Source: JBJHCA01 sp050485785 (GTDB taxonomy: Bacteria; Bacteroidota; Bacteroidia; Chitinophagales; Saprospiraceae). From it: DNA of 10,797 bases. Below the pieces are notes generated by a model, which was not told the DNA's origin, searched no databases, and saw only the letters and a program-made list of their open reading frames with translations. A program made the translations under genes and the position numbers. The stretch covers positions 1 through 10,797 of the forward strand of contig JBJHCA010000099.1 of assembly GCA_050485785.1 (NCBI GenBank), read 5' to 3'. The first letter of the stretch is position 1. Every line of letters begins with the position of its first letter. Shown here piece by piece: positions 1-6,493 of the stretch.

Positions 1-1
1 G

Positions 2-2341
2 GTTTTCTATCAGAAGGATAGGGATGATAAAACCTGTGTTACGTTTACATTGATTACCAGCATCACCGGCGATACCGCAACTTGTGAAGTTTGTGTCCGC
101 GTGGTGGATGAAACAGGACCGATTATTGACTGTCCTGACGAACCTTTAACATGGTCGATTGAAGCAGACGGTACATTGACCATCAATGCTGAAGACCTTG
201 AAGGTCCTGGTGGCAGTACTGACAACTGCGCCGTCAACGCACGATTCATCAATGTAGTTGGAAATACAACTGCAGACTTTACTTGTGATGATTTGGGTGA
301 ACATGTGCTTCTCCTGATAGTCGAAGACATTGCCGGGAACCTGGACACATGTATAGTGATGGTGATCATCACCGACGATAATGAAACTTCACTTACACTG
401 AACCTTTCCACTACCGCAACTTCATATACCGGCACCATGGACGGAACGGCGAGTGTTTCCGTTTCAGGCGGATCAGGGAATTATTCATTCCTTTGGAATA
501 CCGGTGCCGAAACCTCTGTAATTACCGGTCTTGGTGCCGGTGAATACAGTGTAACGGTAACGGATATACAGGCTGGCGGTTGTGGTTTTGTTACCACTTC
601 AGGAACTGTTAGTTCAGGAGGAAGCATGTCAGTTTCTATGGGCAATGTTTCAGGAACTGTTGGATCTGTTGTCAGCATACCGGTAACTGTAAGCGATTTC
701 AACAACATAGGCTCCATGAGTTTTTCCATTGACATTGAAGATGCAGGACTGGCTGAAATTACCGGATTTGGCAATTTCAATCTGCCCGATCTGGATGCCT
801 CCAACTTTAATATTGCCGAGGGTTCATTTTCATGGACTGCACCTCCCGGACCCGGAGTAACACTGGATGACAACACCGTGATTTTCACCATTGATGCTGA
901 GATTATCGGTACGGGTGCTAATGGAACAACCGAAGTATCATTTAGCAATGCTCCAGTAATCATAGAGTTTTCAGTCATCACAATGGGTGAAGCTTACCTG
1001 ATACCGCCTTCAGGTTATCAGCTTGTATCCGGAAGCATTGTGGTTATTACGGATGAAGAAATCAGTATCAGCGGGTTTATCCTTACTGAAGACGATTTGC
1101 CTGTAGGGCAGGTTCTGGTTTCCACCCAAAACAGCAACTTTGGAACATACCTTACAGATACGACCGGCTGGTATGGGTTTGATGATATTCCGTTTGGAAG
1201 CCAGACTACCATTTCAGCCTTTAAGGACATCAATCCGCTGAATGGCATAACCACGTTTGATGTGTTACTGATCCAGTACCACATTATCGGGCAGATGAGT
1301 CTGACTTCCCCGTACAAGAAAATTGCCGCGGATATCAACAACAACGGTTTCATTGAAGTTGGAGACATGATACAGCTGAGAAGGATGATCCTCCTCATAG
1401 ATGATGACTTTCTGGATCCTTTTACCGGGATTAAGAATAATTATTCATGGCGCTTTGTTTTGCCCGGAGTAGTGGACGAAAATTTAGCTTCATCAGTAGT
1501 ACCGCCTTTTGAAGAGGTACTTACTTATCCAAACATCACACAATCTGTTTCAGAAGGTAATTTTGTAGGAGTTAAAATAGGTGATCTGAACAACACCGTT
1601 TCTCCTGAAGCAATGACTCCTCAAAATGGAAATGAAGCACAAGCCCATGCAGAAATCAGATCGCGGATTGACTTTGTGACAGAAGACCGTTGGGTGAGAC
1701 AGGGCGATGTATTTACTGTATACCTGAACGGTAAACAGCTGAAGGACATCATCGGATTCCAGTTTACGCTTGATGCTGCCCCCGATGCACTGGAACTGAT
1801 CAGAATCCATGATAACAATGACTTTAATATAAACGACCAGAACTTTGGCTTGCGGTTCATTAACGATGGTCTGATTACTGCAAGCTGGAGTGAAGTGGAT
1901 ATTCCGCAGAACGGCAATTCACCGGCTATCAGAGTTACTTTCAAAGCTCTTAGAACCGGAATGCTGAGTTCAATGCTCGATATCAATGCCCGGTTAATAC
2001 ACAATGAAGCTTACACACGCTCACTTGAAACTCAGACACTAGGACTGGTATTCACACCAATAAGTGATCTGAAAGGTGAGTTTAATCTTGAACAGAATAT
2101 GCCCAACCCCTATGTTGAGCATACTTACATTCGATTTGAACTACCGGAAGCAGCATACACAGATTTCACTGTGTTTGACCTTACCGGAAGAGAGATTTAC
2201 AGTTCCCGGGAATTATTGCAACCGGGCATGCATGAAATCAGATTCAATGCAGATGAATTCGGACTCACTTCAGGTCTTTACTATTACCGTGTTTCCACCG
2301 ATGAGCATACTGCGACAAAAACAATGATCCTATTGCAGTGA
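2..2341 (+). CDS. Modular T9SS-secreted surface protein with HYR, SprB, cohesin-like and dockerin-like modules (5' truncated)
   Basis: The reading frame is open from the first bases of the window, so this is the C-terminal 779 residues of a longer protein; the TTG at 50 is not a credible start. Modules in order (visible residues): HYR-like Ig domain with cysteines (about 36-126); SprB-type repeat (138-196, with GLGAGEYSVTVTD); cohesin-like beta domain (209-345); carboxypeptidase-regulatory/CnaB-like fold (355-408); dockerin-like pair of calcium loops (D409-x-N411...D420 and D444-x-N446-x-N448-G...D455); a linker; a second cohesin-like domain (565-685); and a type A T9SS C-terminal sorting domain (693-779, with MPNPYVEHTYIRFELP and a typical GLYYYRV end). 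Known T9SS substrates cross the outer membrane and are released or anchored after the tail is cleaved. No catalytic domain is visible, so an adhesive or scaffolding role is inference; an enzymatic domain could lie upstream. The sorting-tail call is firm; module boundaries are approximate. Confidence 0.85.
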   Translation, partial: VFYQKDRDDKTCVTFTLITSITGDTATCEVCVRVVDETGPIIDCPDEPLTWSIEADGTLTINAEDLEGPGGSTDNCAVNARFINVVGNTTADFTCDDLGEHVLLLIVEDIAGNLDTCIVMVIITDDNETSLTLNLSTTATSYTGTMDGTASVSVSGGSGNYSFLWNTGAETSVITGLGAGEYSVTVTDIQAGGCGFVTTSGTVSSGGSMSVSMGNVSGTVGSVVSIPVTVSDFNNIGSMSFSIDIEDAGLAEITGFGNFNLPDLDASNFNIAEGSFSWTAPPGPGVTLDDNTVIFTIDAEIIGTGANGTTEVSFSNAPVIIEFSVITMGEAYLIPPSGYQLVSGSIVVITDEEISISGFILTEDDLPVGQVLVSTQNSNFGTYLTDTTGWYGFDDIPFGSQTTISAFKDINPLNGITTFDVLLIQYHIIGQMSLTSPYKKIAADINNNGFIEVGDMIQLRRMILLIDDDFLDPFTGIKNNYSWRFVLPGVVDENLASSVVPPFEEVLTYPNITQSVSEGNFVGVKIGDLNNTVSPEAMTPQNGNEAQAHAEIRSRIDFVTEDRWVRQGDVFTVYLNGKQLKDIIGFQFTLDAAPDALELIRIHDNNDFNINDQNFGLRFINDGLITASWSEVDIPQNGNSPAIRVTFKALRTGMLSSMLDINARLIHNEAYTRSLETQTLGLVFTPISDLKGEFNLEQNMPNPYVEHTYIRFELPEAAYTDFTVFDLTGREIYSSRELLQPGMHEIRFNADEFGLTSGLYYYRVSTDEHTATKTMILLQ

Positions 2342-2370
2342 TGATTGACGGTTGTATTTAATATGACCGG

Positions 2371-2400
2371 AGGCAGGCCTTAAACGGCCTGCCTTTTTTT
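2371..2400 (+). terminator. Rho-independent terminator after the T9SS protein gene
   Basis: A perfect 9-bp inverted repeat AGGCAGGCC (2371-2379) and GGCCTGCCT (2386-2394), with a 6-nt loop TTAAAC, runs straight into a tract of seven T (2394-2400). It lies 29 nt past the stop codon at 2341 and separates the surface protein gene from hemW. The T tract is only on the + side, so it should act mainly on + strand transcription. Confidence 0.9.
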
Positions 2401-2464
2401 GTGCTGTGTACAGACAACATGACACGGGAGTGCAACTCACAGCCAAAAAAAGCGTTTTCATCTC

Positions 2465-2472
2465 TATCTTTG
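2465..2472 (+). promoter_or_regulatory. Bacteroidota -7 promoter element of hemW
   Basis: TATCTTTG matches the Bacteroidota primary-sigma -7 consensus TAnnTTTG exactly. It ends 4 nt before the hemW ATG at 2477, so the expected transcription start falls on or next to the start codon and the mRNA is probably leaderless. No clear TTTG -33 element lies at the usual spacing upstream. Confidence 0.6.
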
Positions 2473-2476
2473 TGCT

Positions 2477-3628
2477 ATGGCCGGAATTTACGTTCACATA
2501 CCCTTTTGCAGGAAGGCATGTACTTACTGCAACTTCCATTTTTCAACTCAGGTAAAATACGTGGATAACATGGTTCAGGCCATCATCACGGAGCTGGAAA
2601 TGCGGGCTAAGGACTGGAAAAACGTAAAATTCAATTCTCTTTATTTCGGTGGTGGTACACCTTCCATACTTAACCATGATCAACTGTTCCTGTTGATGGA
2701 TCAAATCAGGTTTCATTTCGAATTGCTGCCTGAAGCGGAAGTAACCCTTGAGGCCAATCCGGATGACCTCACTTCTGATCACCTGAGTATGCTGAGCACT
2801 GCCGGGGTCAACCGGTTAAGTATCGGGATCCAGTCGTTTCAAAACCGGCATCTCCGGTGGATGAACAGAAGTCATGATGCAGAGCAGGCTCTTCAATGTT
2901 TAGTTGATGCCCGGACAGCCGGATTCGGCAATATCAGCACAGATCTGATCTATGGCTATGCCGGGCTTACCGGTAAAGAACTGGACAATGATATCGAACT
3001 CCTCACCGGGGCCGGTGTAAGGCATGTTTCAGCCTACACCATGACTATTGAACCCGGAACGGCCCTTCAGTTCCAGTACAGAAAAAAGTTATACACCGAA
3101 CCGCCTGACACCGCAGTGGTACAGCAATACAAAAAGATATGTACAATACTGACCAATGCAGGTTTTGAGCACTATGAAGTTTCCAACTGGGCATTGCCGG
3201 GCTTTCGGTCAGGGCATAACAGCAGCTACTGGACCAAGAAACCTTACCTGGGGCTTGGCCCTGCAGCTCATTCATTTGACGGCTCTGTGCGAAGCTGGAA
3301 CGTTGCCAACAACATCAAGTATATGAATGCGCTGGCCAACCGGGAATGGCCGGCTGAAAGTGAGACGCTGAGCAGCACCGACGTGTACCACGAATATGTG
3401 ATGACCGGGCTGCGCACTGCCAAAGGCGTAAATTGCAGTGAACTGACTTCCATGGTCGGTGCGGAAACCTGGAAAAAACCCTTTGATCATTTGGTGAAAA
3501 AAGGTTGGCTTGTTCCTTCATCTGGCAGCCAACAGAATGACCCGGAACATTCATGGCGAATTCCGGAAGAGCACTGGCTGATGTCGGATTCCATTATTGC
3601 CGAGTTGTTTATCGACGGACAGAACTGA
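2477..3628 (+). CDS. hemW: Radical SAM heme chaperone HemW (HemN-like family)
   Basis: A 383-residue radical SAM protein. The [4Fe-4S]/SAM motif CxxxCxxC is at C11, C15, C18 inside YVHIPFCRKACTYCNF. Residue 20 is Phe where the coproporphyrinogen oxidase HemN has a fourth cysteine, which favours HemW. Other family marks are GGGTPS (58-63), EANP (92-95), RLSIGIQSF (113-121), DLIYG (156-160), HYEVSNWA (232-239) and the HemW-type HNSSYW (247-252), followed by a winged C-terminal region. Length fits HemW (about 380). HemW binds heme and is thought to deliver it to respiratory proteins in the cytoplasm; many databases still call it 'oxygen-independent coproporphyrinogen III oxidase-like'. The ATG at 2477 is chosen because family homology begins at its very first residues. 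First gene of a probable unit with msrB, msrA and miaE; the next gene follows after 26 nt. Confidence 0.92.
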   Translation: MAGIYVHIPFCRKACTYCNFHFSTQVKYVDNMVQAIITELEMRAKDWKNVKFNSLYFGGGTPSILNHDQLFLLMDQIRFHFELLPEAEVTLEANPDDLTSDHLSMLSTAGVNRLSIGIQSFQNRHLRWMNRSHDAEQALQCLVDARTAGFGNISTDLIYGYAGLTGKELDNDIELLTGAGVRHVSAYTMTIEPGTALQFQYRKKLYTEPPDTAVVQQYKKICTILTNAGFEHYEVSNWALPGFRSGHNSSYWTKKPYLGLGPAAHSFDGSVRSWNVANNIKYMNALANREWPAESETLSSTDVYHEYVMTGLRTAKGVNCSELTSMVGAETWKKPFDHLVKKGWLVPSSGSQQNDPEHSWRIPEEHWLMSDSIIAELFIDGQN

Positions 3629-3654
3629 AGTGGTATTGAACTTCCTGTAGTCAA

Positions 3655-4089
3655 ATGGGTTTCACTCCAAAAGAGTCTAATATGTCTTCCAAAGCAGGGA
3701 AATACAACGAACTCAGTCCTGACGAAGCCTATGTAATACTGCACAAAGGCACGGAAGCTCCATTTTCAGGGGAATACAACAACTTTAAAGGAACCGGGAT
3801 TTTTGTGTGCAGGCAATGCAATTCACCGCTTTACCGGTCATCAGATAAGTTTGATTCGGGTTGCGGATGGCCCAGCTTTGATGATGAAATAAGTGGAGCA
3901 GTAAAGCGGGTGACCGATGCAGACGGTCGCAGGACAGAAATTTTATGTGCTGAATGCGGGGGGCATCTGGGACATGTCTTCACCGGGGAACGTTTTACGG
4001 CGAAAAATACCCGGCATTGTGTCAACAGCCTTTCTTTGCGATTTGTCCCCCGACAAAATAATCCCAAAACTGACAAGCCTGGAGGGTGA
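3655..4089 (+). CDS. msrB: Peptide-methionine (R)-S-oxide reductase MsrB
   Basis: MsrB reduces the R-epimer of methionine sulfoxide in proteins, using thioredoxin. In the 144-residue frame the structural zinc cysteines are present as two CxxC pairs (C52/C55 in CRQC, C98/C101 in CAEC), the resolving cysteine C70 sits in SGCGWPSF, and the catalytic cysteine C122 in RHCVNSLSLRF. The substrate-binding GTEAPFSGEY segment is near residues 32-41. No signal peptide is visible, so the protein should be cytoplasmic. The true start may be the in-frame ATG at 3682 (residue 10): family homology begins just after it, and it has a weak purine-rich stretch (AAAAGAG) upstream, whereas 3655 has none. It lies 26 nt after hemW and 29 nt before msrA, with no terminator between, so co-transcription is likely. 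The short tail after residue 132 is rich in Asn/Lys/Pro and not conserved. Confidence 0.93.
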   Translation: MGFTPKESNMSSKAGKYNELSPDEAYVILHKGTEAPFSGEYNNFKGTGIFVCRQCNSPLYRSSDKFDSGCGWPSFDDEISGAVKRVTDADGRRTEILCAECGGHLGHVFTGERFTAKNTRHCVNSLSLRFVPRQNNPKTDKPGG

Positions 4090-4118
4090 AATGATTCTTT
4101 AACAAACTGAAAATAATC

Positions 4119-4751
4119 ATGTCGGACATCAGGATCATATTCGCTACTTGTCTTTTGATAGCAGGTATTATTTTGCACCCTCAATCAGTTAATGCACAAA
4201 ATGCCATGGATAAAAAACTCGAAAAAGCAACTTTTGGTGCCGGATGTTTCTGGTGTGTAGAGGCCATGTTTGATGAGCTGAAAGGTGTGGTTTCCGTTTA
4301 CCCGGGCTATACCGGCGGACATACCGAAAACCCGACTTACCAGCAGGTATGTTCCGGTACAACGGGGCATGCCGAAGTGATACAAATAAGCTTTGACCCG
4401 AAGGTGGTAAGTTATGAATTCCTACTGGAAGTATTCTGGCATGTGCATAATCCCACCACACTCAACCGACAGGGAAATGACGTGGGTACACAGTACAGGA
4501 GTGTAATTTTTTACCACGACGACGATCAGCGGGAAGCAGCGGAAGCTTCACTGAGAAGAACAGATGCTTCAGGCTTATGGGATCAACCCATTGTCACAGA
4601 GATTTCTCCGCTTAAAACCTTTTATGTGGCTGAGGATTATCACCATAACTACTTTGCCAATAACCCAAACCAGCCTTACTGCAGCATGGTCATCAACCCG
4701 AAGGTTACAAAATTCCGAAAGCAGTTTGCCGACAGGCTGAAGCAGGATTAG
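4119..4751 (+). CDS. msrA: Peptide-methionine (S)-S-oxide reductase MsrA, predicted exported
   Basis: MsrA reduces the S-epimer of methionine sulfoxide, complementing MsrB encoded just upstream. The 210-residue product has the signature GCFWC (42-46, catalytic C43), the GYTGG loop (63-67), GHAEV (83-87), the GTQYRS segment (123-128) and a C-terminal cysteine C188 in QPYCSMVI that fits the resolving position. Residues 1-26 look like a Sec signal peptide: short N-region with one Arg, hydrophobic core from about 6 to 19, and a VNA-QN signal peptidase I site after A26. There is no lipobox, so a soluble periplasmic enzyme is the best guess. An internal ATG at 4204 (M30) would give a cytoplasmic form starting right before the conserved domain; both forms are possible. 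It lies 29 nt downstream of msrB and 28 nt upstream of miaE. Confidence 0.93.
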   Translation: MSDIRIIFATCLLIAGIILHPQSVNAQNAMDKKLEKATFGAGCFWCVEAMFDELKGVVSVYPGYTGGHTENPTYQQVCSGTTGHAEVIQISFDPKVVSYEFLLEVFWHVHNPTTLNRQGNDVGTQYRSVIFYHDDDQREAAEASLRRTDASGLWDQPIVTEISPLKTFYVAEDYHHNYFANNPNQPYCSMVINPKVTKFRKQFADRLKQD

Positions 4752-4752
4752 C

Positions 4753-4760
4753 TATCTTCG
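4753..4760 (+). promoter_or_regulatory. Candidate internal -7 promoter element before miaE
   Basis: TATCTTCG matches TAnnTTTG at all but one defined position and starts immediately after the msrA stop codon, 19 nt before the miaE ATG. A TTTG at 4725-4728 could serve as -33, but the 24-nt spacing is slightly long. If used, miaE would have its own promoter with a short leader containing an AGAAAG stretch. This is a match by eye only. Confidence 0.35.
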
Positions 4761-4779
4761 CCGGATAAAAGAAAGTACC

Positions 4780-5361
4780 ATGCTTGGACTCAAACTGCCT
4801 ACCGACCCACGCTGGGCGAACAATGCCGAAAAATCGCTGGAAGAGATCCTGACAGATCATGCATACTGTGAACAGAAAGCAGCTACAGCATGCATTTCAC
4901 TGATTCAGCAATACCCCGACAAGGAGCAAATGGTTCGCGAACTTGCACCCATTGTTACCGAAGAATGGGGACATTTCAGGCAGGTTCTTCGCGAGATGGA
5001 TCAACGAGGGCTCAGATTGGGTCATCAGCGGAAAGATGAATACGTCAATGCATTGATGGACTTTATGCATAAAGGCGGCAGCCGGGATGAAAGGCTGGTT
5101 GAGCGCCTTCTGGTGTGTGCATTGATTGAAGCCAGAAGCTGCGAGCGGTTCAGGGTGTTATCCCTGCATATAGAAGATGATGACCTGAAACAGTTTTACC
5201 ATCAGTTTATGGTAGCAGAGGCTGGCCATTACCGCTTATTTATTGACCTGGCCAACCTCTACGGCCGGCCTGAACAAGTGAAAGACCGCTGGCAGGAATG
5301 GCTCAGTTACGAAGCTGAAGTGATGGCAGGGCTTGAACTGCGCGGTGATCGCGTTCACTGA
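4780..5361 (+). CDS. miaE: tRNA-(ms2io6A37) hydroxylase MiaE
   Basis: MiaE is a ferritin-like nonheme diiron monooxygenase that hydroxylates the isopentenyl group of ms2i6A at tRNA position 37, next to the anticodon, using O2. The 193-residue product is almost all helical and shows the expected carboxylate/histidine ligand pattern: E31 (HAYCEQKA), E62 and H65 (EEWGHF, ExxH), E117 (IEARSCERF), and E147 and H150 (VAEAGHYRLF, second ExxH). The Asp/Trp-containing N-terminus (LPTDPRW) is typical of the family. Its substrate requires MiaA and MiaB, which are not in this window. The gene follows msrA by 28 nt and its stop codon lies inside the 3' end of convergent queG (7-bp overlap). The ATG at 4780 gives the expected family start, with a weak AGAAAG upstream. 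Confidence 0.92.
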   Translation: MLGLKLPTDPRWANNAEKSLEEILTDHAYCEQKAATACISLIQQYPDKEQMVRELAPIVTEEWGHFRQVLREMDQRGLRLGHQRKDEYVNALMDFMHKGGSRDERLVERLLVCALIEARSCERFRVLSLHIEDDDLKQFYHQFMVAEAGHYRLFIDLANLYGRPEQVKDRWQEWLSYEAEVMAGLELRGDRVH

Positions 5362-5366
5362 TCACC
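5344..5366. terminator. Hairpin over the miaE/queG convergent ends (possible weak bidirectional terminator)
   Basis: A perfect 7-bp inverted repeat, GGTGATC (5344-5350) and GATCACC (5360-5366), encloses a 9-nt loop that holds both stop codons (queG 5355-5357 on the minus strand, miaE 5359-5361 on the plus strand). No T tract follows in either direction, so intrinsic termination would be weak. The repeat overlaps codons of both genes and could also be coincidental. Confidence 0.3.
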
Positions 5367-6305
5367 CTCCTGTTCAAGAAACCGTATGTTTCTCATCAAT
5401 CCCCGGTATCCGGTGCGCTTAACGGCCGACTTGCCGAACATGGACTGAAACACATCTTCAGTCAACTCTAGCCATTCACCGCGTGTTTTTTCCAGCAAAC
5501 CCTCACGAGGTTCAAATTCAGGCTCATGGTGGGGAGTGCTGAACCGATTCCACGGGCACACTTGCTGACAAATATCACAACCAAACATCCAGTTTTCCAT
5601 TTGCCCTTTAAATGAGGCCGGAATTTCCTCCTTCCGCTCTATGGTGAGATAGGAAATACACTTTGACCCGTCCAGTGTGTAGCCGCCGGGAGCAATGGCT
5701 CCTGTTGGGCAGGCATCAATACAGCGGGTACAGGTGCCGCAAAAATCCTTGATCGGCTGATCGGGTTCCAGCTCCAGATCAATGATCAGTTGAGACAGAA
5801 AGAAGTACGACCCTGCCCGGGGATGGATAAGCAAAGTATGCTTCCCGATCCACCCCGTTCCGCTCAGTTGTGCCCAAACCCGCTCCAAAACTGGTGCCGA
5901 GTCCACGAAACAACGCCCGGAAACTCCGCTGCCAACATGCTCGCTGATCGTTCCGAGCAATGTCTTCAGCTTGCGTTTCAACACAAAATGATAGTCCGTA
6001 CCGTAAGCATAGCGGCTGATTTTTGGCGCATCGGGATCTTTCTGCTTTTGCGGATTATGATAGTTGTAAAGCAGCGAAATCACCGTTTTTGCCCCCGGAA
6101 CCAACTGTCCCGGATCAAGGCGAAGTTCAAAATGATTCTCCATGTATTGCATGGACCCGTGATAGCCCTGCTTCAACCATTGTTCAAGCCTTTGCTCTTC
6201 CTCATCAAGCCGCCTCACGCGCGAAATTCCGGCAAAAGGGAAACCCAATTCGCGGGCCAGCGACTTCACTTCTGCGGTAAGTTTCAGGCGTTGCTGCTTA
6301 TTCAT
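5355..6305 (-). CDS. queG: Epoxyqueuosine reductase QueG
   Basis: QueG catalyses the last step of queuosine synthesis, reducing epoxyqueuosine to queuosine at the wobble position (34) of GUN-anticodon tRNAs, using cobalamin and two [4Fe-4S] clusters. The 316-residue product has the N-terminal cobalamin-binding domain with RYAYGTDYH (98-106), the conserved catalytic-type Asp D135 in FVDSAPVLERVWA, and GWIGKHTLLI (151-160). Ferredoxin-like cysteine sets follow: C189, C192, C195, C199 (CGTCTRCIDACP), then C216 and C243, C246, C250 (CDICQQVCPW). It ends soon after, so it lacks the extra C-terminal HEAT-like segment of longer QueG proteins (about 380 residues in E. coli and B. subtilis). That short form is expected in many lineages and is not a truncation, since every cluster ligand is present. 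The chosen ATG has a -7-like box 4 nt upstream. It converges with miaE and diverges from sbcD. Confidence 0.94.
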   Translation of the reverse strand: MNKQQRLKLTAEVKSLARELGFPFAGISRVRRLDEEEQRLEQWLKQGYHGSMQYMENHFELRLDPGQLVPGAKTVISLLYNYHNPQKQKDPDAPKISRYAYGTDYHFVLKRKLKTLLGTISEHVGSGVSGRCFVDSAPVLERVWAQLSGTGWIGKHTLLIHPRAGSYFFLSQLIIDLELEPDQPIKDFCGTCTRCIDACPTGAIAPGGYTLDGSKCISYLTIERKEEIPASFKGQMENWMFGCDICQQVCPWNRFSTPHHEPEFEPREGLLEKTRGEWLELTEDVFQSMFGKSAVKRTGYRGLMRNIRFLEQEGDQ

Positions 6306-6309
6306 TGCG

Positions 6310-6317
6310 CTAAGTTA
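6310..6317 (-). promoter_or_regulatory. -7-like promoter element of queG
   Basis: On the minus strand the sequence reads TAACTTAG, then CGCA, then the queG ATG. This matches TAnnTTTG except for A in place of the third T, with exactly the same 4-nt gap to the start codon as at hemW. No -33 TTTG at normal spacing is seen. If used, the queG transcript would be leaderless. Confidence 0.45.
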
Positions 6318-6466
6318 GCGGGCTTTAACCAAAAGTTCTTCATCATTGCCCCTCAAAACAAACCTGGTATTCCCGCCACCATTGAGCAGGAGTTTGTATT
6401 ATTGGGGTCAGTTTTACCCGGCAACCTGTGTTTGACGGTTTTGGCGGGTAGGGTGATGTTTTTTTA

Positions 6467-6474
6467 TAACTTTT
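6467..6474 (+). promoter_or_regulatory. Candidate -7 promoter element of sbcDC
   Basis: TAACTTTT fits TAnnTTTG except for the last base and lies 19 nt before the sbcD ATG at 6494. A TTTG at 6440-6443 could be the -33 element with a 23-nt spacer, at the long end of the accepted range. The surrounding T-rich tract (6459-6476) makes chance matches more likely, so this is tentative. Confidence 0.35.
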
Positions 6475-6493
6475 TGTTCTGCACTGTCCCGAA

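Larger units (their letters stand above)
6306..6493. other. Divergent intergenic region between queG and sbcD
   Basis: 188 bp with no plausible gene. The queG-proximal end holds the minus-strand -7-like box and the sbcD-proximal end holds a plus-strand candidate promoter. Two weak inverted repeats are visible: CCCGCCA (6372-6378) with TGGCGGG (6442-6448), and TACCCG (6415-6420) with CGGGTA (6445-6450). They share the same right arm, so they could be alternative pairings, but both are short and long-looped, and I assign no function. Confidence 0.5.

Noticed and set aside
50..52. TTG as the start codon of the surface protein
   Set aside because: The same frame is open back to base 2 and already encodes module-like sequence, so the gene enters from outside the window.
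2477..3628. Annotation as HemN (oxygen-independent coproporphyrinogen III oxidase)
   Set aside because: The fourth cysteine of the HemN CxxxCxxCxC motif is replaced by Phe at residue 20, and the HNSSYW motif fits HemW.
6415..6465. Possible terminator or regulatory hairpin upstream of sbcD (TACCCG/CGGGTA followed by a T tract)
   Set aside because: The stem is only 6 bp with a 24-nt loop, and the T tract does not directly follow it. There is no upstream plus-strand gene whose transcript would need to end there, and the T-rich part overlaps the candidate sbcD promoter.
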